NCBI RefSeq assembly: GCF_900103005.1
Contig: NZ_FMWL01000003.1
Coordinates: 124,001-188,000, forward strand
Reading direction: 5' to 3'
Origin: Acidaminobacter hydrogenoformans DSM 2784
GTDB lineage: Bacteria; Bacillota; Clostridia; Peptostreptococcales; Acidaminobacteraceae
DNA length: 64,000 nucleotides
Below, one piece after another: positions 26,479-34,202 of this stretch (its first letter is position 1; the number at the start of each line of letters is the position of its first letter). The translations under genes were made by a program, and so were the position numbers. Under the pieces are notes generated by a model. It was not told where the DNA came from. It made no database searches and saw nothing but the letters and a program-made list of their open reading frames with translations.

Positions 26479-27828
26479 TTAGAGACGTTTCAGCGCCGCC
26501 TCGAGCGTTTGTCTGTGCGCTTCGTAGCCCGGTTTGCCTAACAGCGCGAACATGTTCTTCTTATAGGCTTCAACCCCCGGCTGATCAAACGGATTCACGC
26601 CCAGGAGATAGCCGCTGATGCCGCAGGCCTTCTCAAAGAAATAAAGCAGCTGCCCAAGATGGTACGCGTCCAGCTTTTCGAGCTCAATGACCAAATTGGG
26701 CGTGCCGCCAGCCACATGGGCCAGCAGAGTGCCTTCAAAAGCTTTGAAGTTAATCTCCCTCAGTGATTTGCCCGCGAGGAAGTTGAGTCCGTCCAGATCC
26801 TGTTGGTCTTCTGTCACTTTTAGGCTGCCCTCCAGATCCGTCACCAGCAGGACAGTTTCAAAAATCATTCTGCGGCCGTCCTGTATGTACTGGCCCATTG
26901 AGTGCAGATCCGTACTGAATTGAACCGAGGCCGGGAATATTCCTCTGCCGTCTTTGCCCTCGCTTTCGCCGTAAAGCTGCTTCCACCACTCAGAAATATA
27001 CTGAAGGGATGGGTCATAGTTGGCAAGGATCTCCACAACCTTTCCCTGGTCCTGCAGAATGGTCCTCGCTGCCGCATATCTGAAGCACTGATTGTCACTA
27101 AGCTCTGGATTCAAGTATTCCATGTAAGCAGCTTTCGCGCCTTCCAGCAAAGCTCTGACATCTACACCTGAAATGGCAAGCGGCAGCAGTCCCACAGGTG
27201 TCAACACCGAGTAACGCCCCCCTATGTCATCCTCAATGACAAAGGTTTCATACCCCTGCTCGTCAGCCAGGGTTCGCAGGGCACCCCTTGCCTTGTCTGT
27301 CGTCGCCACAATCCGCTCCTTGGCCCCTTCTGCGCCATAACGGTTTTCCATATAGCTTTTCAGCATCCTGAAGGCAATCGCAGGCTCTGTGGTTGTCCCG
27401 GACTTGGAAATGACATTGACACAAACCTCCAGATCATCCAGCGCGCCCAGGAGGTTCTCCATATAGCGTTCCTCGAGGTGATGCCCCGCATAAAGGATCA
27501 CTGGGTTTTCCCGGCTGCAAAAACGTCTGATATGCTCCATAGGATCTCTGAGCGCTTCAGACACCGCCCGCGTTCCCAAATACGATCCGCCTATGCCCAC
27601 CACAACCAGGACATCACACTTTTCCCTCAGACGGCTGGCACATGCCTCAATGCGATCCATGAGCGCCATGTCAAACTGGTCAGGCAGGTGCACCCATCCA
27701 ATAAAGTCATTCCCCGCCCCAGTGCCACTTTCAAGCATCTGCTGCGCCGCGCGCACCATTTCCTTCATATTGTCAAGCTGTGATTCCTGGATTCCGGAAT
27801 AATTCAGATTCAATTTCAGTCCAGCCAT
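26479..27828 (-). CDS. pgi: Glucose-6-phosphate isomerase
   Basis: Interconverts glucose 6-phosphate and fructose 6-phosphate. The 449-residue length fits the Bacillota form. Signature blocks GIGGSYLGTRAV, SKSGTTTEPA and the C-terminal NPFDQPGVEAYK are present. Start ATG 27828 follows CAGGGAGGAATC; a longer reading to 27915 has no site. Pairs with the downstream ROK kinase. Confidence 0.95.
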   Translation of the reverse strand: MAGLKLNLNYSGIQESQLDNMKEMVRAAQQMLESGTGAGNDFIGWVHLPDQFDMALMDRIEACASRLREKCDVLVVVGIGGSYLGTRAVSEALRDPMEHIRRFCSRENPVILYAGHHLEERYMENLLGALDDLEVCVNVISKSGTTTEPAIAFRMLKSYMENRYGAEGAKERIVATTDKARGALRTLADEQGYETFVIEDDIGGRYSVLTPVGLLPLAISGVDVRALLEGAKAAYMEYLNPELSDNQCFRYAAARTILQDQGKVVEILANYDPSLQYISEWWKQLYGESEGKDGRGIFPASVQFSTDLHSMGQYIQDGRRMIFETVLLVTDLEGSLKVTEDQQDLDGLNFLAGKSLREINFKAFEGTLLAHVAGGTPNLVIELEKLDAYHLGQLLYFFEKACGISGYLLGVNPFDQPGVEAYKKNMFALLGKPGYEAHRQTLEAALKRL

Positions 27829-27962
27829 AATGATTCCTCCCTGATTTTCCTGGTTGTCTTCGCCAAAGTTGACACAAAAGATGCCTATATTATAGATACG
27901 ATTTTCTGAACCCATTTAATCAAACAATTGTCTGCTTTCTATAAGAAATGGCGATCTTTGGA

Positions 27963-28016
27963 GAAAAAAAAGCAAGGATGGCCGATGGTCGAAAGTCCAC
28001 CACCGTCACCCTTGCT
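27963..28016 (-). terminator. Terminator of the hydrogenase maturation operon
   Basis: GCAAGG...CCTTGC forms a long imperfect stem that on the minus strand is followed by eight T, 40 bases after the hydF stop. Its inner arm contains GCCGATGGTC, a partial copy of the dispersed motif. Confidence 0.85.
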
Positions 28017-28056
28017 TCACTCGCCATTCATTTTTCTTCTTTTATGACGCCACGCC

Positions 28057-29400
28057 TCATTCAGACAGGGCCGCCTGCCATCCCCCGTCCAAAGGGTATG
28101 GACTCAAACAGCGCTTCAGGATCCCCGTCCCATAGGCCAGCAGCACCCCATAATTGGTAATAGGCGTGCCCGCTTCCTCACAGAGCCGGATTCGCGTCAG
28201 CATGGACTTCCGGTTCATCATGCAGGAACCGCAGTGGACAACCAGGTCATAGACCTCAAGGACTTCCGGGAGATCATGGCCTGCCCTGAAGTCAATCTCC
28301 ACACGGCCACCCAGCTTCTTGCTCAGCATAGCCGGAATTTTGACCCGCCCAATATCTTCATGGGAGTGGTTGTGCGTGCAGCTCTCTGTTATGAGGATTC
28401 GCGCGACAGGGACATCCGTGTTTGCCTCAACATTGGATGCTTCTGTCGCTTTTTCCCGCCGGCGCCGAGCCTTCGCCTCAAGGGCTGACATGGCCTTGAT
28501 TCCGGCCACAAACGCCTTCAGGTCCCCTTTGTTTCTCGCGAACACCATGGAAAAAGACGTCAGCGGCACAGCCTCCGGCACCATGGTCGAAACTGTAGCG
28601 AAAGCCTGGGAATCAGTAATGACCAAATCCACGGAATTAAGCTCTGAAAGCGCCTCCACCAGCTCAGTATCCCGCACGACATGAACCTTGATCCCGTGGT
28701 CCAGGGCATCTCGAATCACCTGAACCTGCGGTAGAATCAGCCGGCCTTTTGGCGCCTCGGAATCGATGGGTACCACCAGCACCACCGTGCCGCCGCGGGG
28801 AACGAGATCTCCCACAAGGGTTTCCTCTTCCGTTTCTCCCCTCAAAGCTTCAATAAGGCGTGCTTTAAGGTGGTGGATATCACTTGGGTTATGGGCACTG
28901 ACCCAAACCGCGTCCGGCCAAACCTCTTTCCAGACTTTCATCCTTTGCTCACCGTCTTCTGCCATCATCAGCGCATCCGTTTTATTGAAAACCAGCAAGC
29001 TCGGTATGTCATATTTCTCAAATTGAGACTGAAGTGTTTTGATCTCTTGTTTAAGCTTTGTCAGATCCAGTGACGCGTGAGCGGCATCCACAATTTGAAG
29101 GGCAAAATCCGTCCGCTCTAAAATTTTTAGACTCTTCTTCACCCGGAGAGCCCCTAAAGCATTGTCATCATCATCCAGACCGGCAGTATCTATAAACACA
29201 ACAGGCCCGTAGGGCAACAGCTCCATGGCCTTGCTCACAGGATCTGTCGTCGTGCCCCTGACTTCAGATACTATAGACAGGGACTGACCAAGGATCGCGT
29301 TCATCAGGGAGGATTTCCCTGCGTTGCGGTTTCCAAAGATCGCAATGTGCTTTCGGTTGGCGCTTGGCGTCTCTGACATTGAGCTTCCCTTAGCTTTCAT
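28057..29400 (-). CDS. hydF: [FeFe] hydrogenase H-cluster maturation GTPase HydF
   Basis: Scaffold and delivery GTPase for the 2Fe subcluster of [FeFe] hydrogenase. Domain order: Era-like GTPase (P-loop GNRNAGKSS at 23-31, TAGLDDDD), dimerisation domain, and C-terminal FeS domain with the ligands in SCTHNHSHED and HCGSCM. The 447-residue length is normal. The start ATG at 29400 follows GAAAGGA; an ATG seven codons later behind AAGGGA is an alternative. Last gene of the maturation operon; the hydrogenase itself is outside the window. Confidence 0.95.
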   Translation of the reverse strand: MKAKGSSMSETPSANRKHIAIFGNRNAGKSSLMNAILGQSLSIVSEVRGTTTDPVSKAMELLPYGPVVFIDTAGLDDDDNALGALRVKKSLKILERTDFALQIVDAAHASLDLTKLKQEIKTLQSQFEKYDIPSLLVFNKTDALMMAEDGEQRMKVWKEVWPDAVWVSAHNPSDIHHLKARLIEALRGETEEETLVGDLVPRGGTVVLVVPIDSEAPKGRLILPQVQVIRDALDHGIKVHVVRDTELVEALSELNSVDLVITDSQAFATVSTMVPEAVPLTSFSMVFARNKGDLKAFVAGIKAMSALEAKARRRREKATEASNVEANTDVPVARILITESCTHNHSHEDIGRVKIPAMLSKKLGGRVEIDFRAGHDLPEVLEVYDLVVHCGSCMMNRKSMLTRIRLCEEAGTPITNYGVLLAYGTGILKRCLSPYPLDGGWQAALSE

Positions 29401-29421
29401 AGCTTCCAGATCCTTTCTATC

Positions 29422-30801
29422 CTATAGGAACAGATCGCGCTCACCGCTTCGTATCCGCTGGAGGTTGTTCGTCAGCAGTTTGTGAATATCCTCACGCTCA
29501 ATGGCGGCAAGTTCCTTTTCGATCAGCAGCTCACTGTCAGCTTTGAGCGCCTGGTCACCATAATCCAGTATGAATTCCTGAAGCGTCATCAGGGCGTTTG
29601 GCGTGCAGACATTGTGGATCTGACCGGCTTTGGCGAGCTGCATGAAGCGGTCTCCGGTACGGCCGGAGCGGTAGCAGGCGGTGCAATAGGATGGCACGAG
29701 ACCATCGGCCACCAGCTCTTTGAGGACTTCCATCGGCGAGCGCTGGTCTGTGGCTTCAAACTGTTTTGTGCTGGTATCTTTTCGGTCACTTTCCTTGTAG
29801 CCGCCAACACCTGTACAAGAACCGGCGGAGATCTGGGAAACGCCGGCACGAATCATCTCACGGCGCATCTGGGCGCTTTCGCGGGTAGACATAATGATGC
29901 CTGTAAACGGCACTGCGACCCTGAGGATCGCGACAATCTTTTTGAACGTCAGGTCATCAATCTGGTTGCTGAACTGATCAAGGGTCATCCCCTCCGCCTT
30001 CTTGATCCGCGGTACGGAAATCGTGTGGAAGCCCACCCCAAATTTCTCTTCCAGGTACGCGTTGTGCATCATGAGCGCAAGAACCTCAAATTTATAATCC
30101 GCGAGGCCAAACAGGACGCCAGCGCCTACGTCGTCCAGCCCGGCCTCCATGGCACGGTCAAAGGCCGTAAGATGATAGAGGTAATTGCCTTTCACGGATT
30201 TTGGGTGCATGCGTTCATAGGTTGGCTTGTGGTAAGTCTCCTGGAAAAGGATATAGGTGCCAATGCCAGCTTTCTTTAGCTTCTTGTAATCCTCCACCGT
30301 TGTTGCGGCAATGTTGACATTGATGCGGCGAATCGTGCCGTTTTCGTTCTTGGTCGAATAGATTGCATCAATGGCATCCACCACGTAGTCGATTGGACAA
30401 TTGACCGGATCCTCGCCAACTTCCAGCGCCAGGCGCTTATGACCCATCTTTTCAAGAAGCATGACCTCTTCCTGAATCTCTTCGCGGCTGAGGCGCCTTC
30501 TCGGAAAATCGTTGCTGTGCTTGTAGCCGCAGTAGACGCAGTTGTTGACGCAGTAATCGCTGACGTAAAGGGGTGCGAAGACGACAATGCGGTTGCCGTA
30601 AATGCGGTCTTTAATGGCGCCAGCAATGCGCATGAGTCGCGCCATATGCTTGTCTGACTTGATTTCCAGCAGCGTGGCAATATCCAGCTGGTCAAGTGGA
30701 CTGCCGAGCTCTGCCTTAGCCAGGACGGCGTCTATGGCCGCGTCGCTTGTACCTGCGGCAAGCTTTAAAGTATTTTCAATTGCAGAATGATCAATAAACA
30801 T
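29422..30801 (-). CDS. hydG: [FeFe] hydrogenase radical SAM maturase HydG
   Basis: Radical SAM enzyme that splits tyrosine to provide CO and cyanide ligands. The SAM cluster motif is C84-x3-C88-x2-C91 (CVNNCVYC), and the C-terminal second-cluster cysteines are in CTACYRSGRTGD and a later QIHNVC. The 459 residues match the family. It overlaps hydE by 11 bases and is followed by hydF after 21 bases. Confidence 0.96.
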   Translation of the reverse strand: MFIDHSAIENTLKLAAGTSDAAIDAVLAKAELGSPLDQLDIATLLEIKSDKHMARLMRIAGAIKDRIYGNRIVVFAPLYVSDYCVNNCVYCGYKHSNDFPRRRLSREEIQEEVMLLEKMGHKRLALEVGEDPVNCPIDYVVDAIDAIYSTKNENGTIRRINVNIAATTVEDYKKLKKAGIGTYILFQETYHKPTYERMHPKSVKGNYLYHLTAFDRAMEAGLDDVGAGVLFGLADYKFEVLALMMHNAYLEEKFGVGFHTISVPRIKKAEGMTLDQFSNQIDDLTFKKIVAILRVAVPFTGIIMSTRESAQMRREMIRAGVSQISAGSCTGVGGYKESDRKDTSTKQFEATDQRSPMEVLKELVADGLVPSYCTACYRSGRTGDRFMQLAKAGQIHNVCTPNALMTLQEFILDYGDQALKADSELLIEKELAAIEREDIHKLLTNNLQRIRSGERDLFL

Positions 30802-31990
30802 TTTTGTTCCTCCAGTCTGGGTGATCGCCGCGGGCCATATCGACTGCGAAGCCGGCGTCTTCTATGCGTCTTTCAATGTTTCTGCGGCTTTCCGCCGCCT
30901 CTTCGCCTGTCGATAGTTTTCCGTCATACAGGTCGTATTTCTTTCGAACGTCCATTGGTGAAAGGTTTGGCATGATGACATTTGCGCCAGCCCGTATGCC
31001 AAGCTCCCTGCCTGAGGGATCGAGGCTGCCAAGGGCCGTTGTTGCCGGCAGCAGGACCTTTGGGATCAACAGCCTTATGATCGCCAGCAAGACCACCGTC
31101 TTATCCACGCAGCCTGATGTCTGGTCTGACAAAGGTGTTTCATGATGAGGTATGAAAGGACCAATGCCAATCATGTGAGGATCCAGGGTTTTTAAAAACC
31201 GAAGATCCTGCACGAGGAGTTGGTTGCTTTGACCTGGCAATCCTACCATGAAGCCGGCACCGACCTGGTAACCTATGTCTTTCAGGTCTTCCAGACATTG
31301 CTTTCTGTCAGCCAGTGTCATCCCGGGATGAAAACGCTGGTAATAATTTACTTCCGCGCTTTCGTGCCTGAGGAGGTAGCGGTCCGCGCCAGCGTCAAAG
31401 AGCGCCTGATAGCTTTCCCTGCTTCGTTCTCCAAGGGACAGGGTAATGGCGCAGTCCGGAAACCTTTCTCTGATCTCACGGATCAAGGCTGTCAGGAAGT
31501 CATCTGTATGCAAGGGATCTTCCCCCCCTTGCATGACAAAAGTCCTATAACCGAGGTCGTATCCAATTCTGCAGGATTCCAGCACCTGGTCCGCCGTCAG
31601 CCTGTAGCGGTCAGCCTTTGGATTGCCAGCCCGTATGCCGCAGTAGACACAGTTGCGCTTGCAAAAGTTTGAAACTTCAATTAGCCCCCTGAGAAACACG
31701 CGATTTCCGTAAATCTCCATTCGCTTTTGATGGGCCTTTTCGATCAAGTGAGCCCTGACCGCAGCCGCTTTGGGCTGTCCATCCAAATAGTCCAAAAGCT
31801 TAAGTAGCGCGTTGTCTTCGAGATCACTTTCAACGGCCAGTTTTTCGACGAGACCTATCATCTCTACAAGTGTTTTTGCACTTTCCTCAGACTCAAGTCC
31901 AGCCCCTGTGGATTCGCCTCTGCCTGCAGAAGACTTTTGTGGTTGACCTGTATAATCATATTTTGTTAATTCCTTGACGGGTTCCAACAC
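30791..31990 (-). CDS. hydE: [FeFe] hydrogenase radical SAM maturase HydE
   Basis: Radical SAM enzyme needed to build the azadithiolate-bridged subcluster. Motif C110-x3-C114-x2-C117 (CKRNCVYCG) is intact. The reading opens with a GTG at 31990 directly after the TAA of the TM1266-like gene, behind AAGGAAG. This gives 399 residues, about 45 more than usual; the extra N-terminal part is polar and Ser/Gly/Glu rich. An internal ATG at 31861 is possible but has no good ribosome binding site. Confidence 0.94.
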   Translation of the reverse strand: MLEPVKELTKYDYTGQPQKSSAGRGESTGAGLESEESAKTLVEMIGLVEKLAVESDLEDNALLKLLDYLDGQPKAAAVRAHLIEKAHQKRMEIYGNRVFLRGLIEVSNFCKRNCVYCGIRAGNPKADRYRLTADQVLESCRIGYDLGYRTFVMQGGEDPLHTDDFLTALIREIRERFPDCAITLSLGERSRESYQALFDAGADRYLLRHESAEVNYYQRFHPGMTLADRKQCLEDLKDIGYQVGAGFMVGLPGQSNQLLVQDLRFLKTLDPHMIGIGPFIPHHETPLSDQTSGCVDKTVVLLAIIRLLIPKVLLPATTALGSLDPSGRELGIRAGANVIMPNLSPMDVRKKYDLYDGKLSTGEEAAESRRNIERRIEDAGFAVDMARGDHPDWRNKNVY

Positions 31991-32242
31991 TTACACTTCC
32001 TTTTTTGAGATGGATGTCTTCACGAAAACGTGTTCAATGTTGCCTAGCTTGCCCGTCAATGCGTTGATTTCATCCGGCTCGCCAATCAACGTTATGGAAA
32101 TTACTGAAATCCCATGCTCATCCATAGGAATCCCCATGCGGCCCTTAATAATCCCCTTAAACGACGCCACCACCTCGTTGAAACGGTGCTGACAGAGTTC
32201 TGGATGCTCCAGGATCGCGCTGATGACCGCGACCTTTGCCAT
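31991..32242 (-). CDS. TM1266-family iron-only hydrogenase system putative regulator
   Basis: An 83-residue ACT-like protein of the TM1266 family, which is found almost only with hydE/hydF/hydG and is presumed to regulate or assist maturation. It opens AKVAVISAILEHPE and has the conserved GRMGIPMDEHGISVISI block. Its ATG (32240-32242) directly follows the U tract of an intrinsic terminator, so its ribosome binding site is the 3' arm of that stem. First gene of the operon TM1266-hydE-hydG-hydF. Confidence 0.92.
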   Translation of the reverse strand: MAKVAVISAILEHPELCQHRFNEVVASFKGIIKGRMGIPMDEHGISVISITLIGEPDEINALTGKLGNIEHVFVKTSISKKEV

Positions 32243-32277
32243 AAAAAAAACCTCCCTTCCATGACGAAAGAGAGGTT
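32243..32277 (-). terminator. Attenuator terminator overlapping the first ribosome binding site
   Basis: On the minus strand AACCTCTCTT pairs with AAGGGAGGTT and is followed by eight T and then at once by the ATG of the TM1266-like gene. The GGGAGG in the 3' arm is also the only ribosome binding site. Formation of the stem would both stop transcription and hide the site. Confidence 0.9.
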
Positions 32278-32494
32278 GGTTTTTGCCAGTGATGACGGCG
32301 CTTCAAAAACGCCATGCAGACAAACTCGCGGCGCGCTTAACAAGCGGCCGTACCTTCGCTCCCTTTCGGTTCAGTACTGCAACAGACTTTACCGTCAGGT
32401 GATGCCAAGCTTATGGTCACCTTGCCGGGAACACGAAGTCGAGGAAGCGTATAAGGCGCGACCTGGAACTCAATGAACGCTGACAAGATTGATT
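32278..32494 (-). promoter_or_regulatory. Long structured leader of the hydrogenase maturation operon (candidate riboswitch)
   Basis: About 217 nt of leader between a strong promoter and the attenuator. It can fold: AGGTGACCA pairs with TGGCATCACCT (around 32397-32423), enclosed by GACTT/AAGTC; a GGCG...CGCC hairpin lies near 32297-32314; and a GTACTGAACCG...CGAAGGTAC segment lies between. I could not fit it to SAM, lysine, TPP, FMN, cobalamin, glycine, THF, ZTP or Moco consensus sequences. The ligand, if any, is unknown; a protein-binding leader is an alternative. Confidence 0.6.
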
Positions 32495-32500
32495 GTTAAT

Positions 32501-32529
32501 AGATTATCAATATTGCGAGGTGCTGTCAA
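32501..32529 (-). promoter_or_regulatory. Sigma-A promoter of the hydrogenase maturation operon
   Basis: On the minus strand, -35 TTGACA (32524-32529), 17-base spacer, -10 TAATCT (32501-32506). The predicted start is near 32494, about 250 bases before the first ATG. Confidence 0.85.
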
Positions 32530-32640
32530 TGGTTTTTTTCCCGAACATTACAGGCACAGCAGGCGCAGGGCTGAACCAAGGTGGTGTCAGCCCCCTCGAG
32601 CATCAGCCCTTCAGTGTTGTCCCAGATCCAAGCCCGCCAA

Positions 32641-33996
32641 TTAGCCCTGTGCAAATTCCGCTTGAATCTCCAGTACAACGGCATCTGCCAGCTGCATGCC
32701 CTGACGGCTGAGTCGCCCCAAATTCGAAATGGTTGCCTCCACTGTGTGCCCAACGAGACCGTTGCCGGCGGGAACACGTATGCCATCCTGTGCCAGTGCT
32801 GCCGTCTCTACCGCTGTAGAGGCCGCCGTGGCCAGCTTCAGCGCGCAGCCCAGCTTTGCCCCGTCGCAGACCATCCCGCTGAGATTCGCGATCATGTTGA
32901 CAACAGCGCTTTCCACGATCTCTGGATCCCGGGTTTCAAGCCAGGCGATAGCCGCTGACGCGCCGGTTGCCGCAGCAATACCGCAGCTGCAAAGGGCAGA
33001 CAGGCGCCCAATCTCCGCCTTAATGTAACTGTTGAGCAGGTGACTTAAGGCTAAGGCCTTGATCTGATCTTCCCGACTGGTGCTCTTAAGTTCAAAGTAA
33101 GCTGCCAGCGGCATAATTGCTGTTATGCCATTGTTTCCGCTGCCATTTGAGCTCATAACTGGCAGATCTACGCCAGCCATACGGGCATCCGACGCGCCAG
33201 CAGTCATAGTCATGGCAAGTCTGCCCAGATCTCTGAGTCCACCATTTTCACCGTAACGCTGTTTCAGCGCATAAGCTGTGCCAAGGCCTGTCGGTGATGC
33301 CATGCCAACTTCAGCCATCTTTTTATTCATTATGATCCCATCCAAAAGAAATGCCAGAGGCTCTGGATCAAGACCGCTAACCAGCGCGACCAGTTCCTTG
33401 ACGGGCATGGCATAGAATGCCTTGGTCTCTTTAGAGCCACCGCCCTCTTGGAGGCTTTCCTCAAAAGTCTCCAGGCATACGCCGTCTTTCACAACCTCCA
33501 CTATACGGTCATGCCGGCCTCGAATAGTCACCTCAGCCCAGTGTGACCGGGTCTCAGACCACAGCTTTGCACGGATGAGCACCTTCTCCGACGTCTCTAT
33601 CAATTCTACCTTTATCTTACCCTCTTCCAGCCTTTCCTTGGCCAGCTGGATCTCATCTTCCGTCAAATGGATCAGCACATCCAGCCCCAGCGCCGCACGG
33701 GCTCTGGCCGACCCAAGGGCAGCTGCCAAATCAAGGCCAGCTTCCATGACCCCTGGCAGCATGACCGAAAAGCCATTTTTATAAATGTTGGGACTGACCC
33801 CAATGACCAGTTCTCCCACAGAATTGCTCAGGACCTCAGAAACTTTTGCAGCCGCCAGTGCTACCGCCACGGGCTCTGTGCAGCCCGCTGCAGGCTTGAC
33901 TTCCTCTCGAAGCAAGGCCGTGATTTCTTTTGCTGTCACCGCATTGGTATAACCTGTATATGATGCCTGCCTGCTGTTATTCTCAAGATTAGACAT
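32641..33996 (-). CDS. L-cysteine desulfidase family protein (CyuA-like)
   Basis: A 451-residue [4Fe-4S]-type enzyme of the UPF0597/cysteine desulfidase family, which breaks L-cysteine to pyruvate, sulfide and ammonia. Conserved cysteines are in AAGCTEPVA (near 39), LCSCGIAAATG and VCDGAKLGCALK. The start ATG 33996 follows AGGGGGA. A perfect-spacing sigma-54 promoter lies 80 bases upstream and the sigma-54 activator gene is next door. The 110 bases after its stop contain a GGGCTGA/TCAGCCC hairpin without a U tract. Confidence 0.88.
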   Translation of the reverse strand: MSNLENNSRQASYTGYTNAVTAKEITALLREEVKPAAGCTEPVAVALAAAKVSEVLSNSVGELVIGVSPNIYKNGFSVMLPGVMEAGLDLAAALGSARARAALGLDVLIHLTEDEIQLAKERLEEGKIKVELIETSEKVLIRAKLWSETRSHWAEVTIRGRHDRIVEVVKDGVCLETFEESLQEGGGSKETKAFYAMPVKELVALVSGLDPEPLAFLLDGIIMNKKMAEVGMASPTGLGTAYALKQRYGENGGLRDLGRLAMTMTAGASDARMAGVDLPVMSSNGSGNNGITAIMPLAAYFELKSTSREDQIKALALSHLLNSYIKAEIGRLSALCSCGIAAATGASAAIAWLETRDPEIVESAVVNMIANLSGMVCDGAKLGCALKLATAASTAVETAALAQDGIRVPAGNGLVGHTVEATISNLGRLSRQGMQLADAVVLEIQAEFAQG

Positions 33997-34074
33997 TTGC
34001 AAGTCCCCCTAATTTGTGTTCTGTTTCAGGCCAATTGGCACCAACATGCGCCTTTTCCTGTCATCCTTAGTTAA

Positions 34075-34090
34075 TGCAAAATTCATGCCA
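34075..34090 (-). promoter_or_regulatory. Sigma-54 (-24/-12) promoter of the cysteine desulfidase gene
   Basis: On the minus strand TGGCATGAATTTTGCA matches the consensus TGGCACG-N4-TTGCA with one mismatch, with the GG and GC doublets at the required spacing. It is the only such match in the gap, and points at the desulfidase start. Confidence 0.85.
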
Positions 34091-34092
34091 AT

Positions 34093-34119
34093 AAAAAAAG
34101 TCACTGTTTCCAGTGACTT
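34093..34119 (-). terminator. Terminator of the sigma-54 activator gene
   Basis: AAGTCACTG pairs with CAGTGACTT (GAAA loop) and is followed by TTTTTTT on the minus strand. It insulates the desulfidase promoter from read-through. Confidence 0.9.
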
Positions 34120-34131
34120 GAAAGGGTTTCT

Positions 34132-34185
34132 GCACAATTATTCTCGTTTTGAGATTAGCATTCGAGGACAATTCTTATTTTGAGA
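34132..34185 (-). promoter_or_regulatory. Direct-repeat candidate upstream activator site
   Basis: On the minus strand two related copies, TCTCAAAATAAGAAT-TGT (34166-34185) and TCTCAAAACGAGAATAATTGT (34132-34154), lie 31 bases apart start to start, roughly 70-125 bases upstream of the sigma-54 promoter start. This is where an enhancer-binding protein would bind. Assignment to the adjacent activator is inference. Confidence 0.6.
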
Positions 34186-34202
34186 CTGCCCCCTTAAGAT
34201 GG

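Noticed and set aside
32114-32476. A 120-codon plus-strand ORF over the hydrogenase leader
   Set aside because: No ribosome binding site, no recognisable family, antisense to a promoter, leader and the TM1266-like gene; it is a by-product of the GC-rich leader.
34037-34054. Plus-strand TTGGCACCAACATGCG, similar to a sigma-54 promoter
   Set aside because: GG-GC spacing is one base too short and it points away from the desulfidase gene; the 34075-34090 site is better in every respect.
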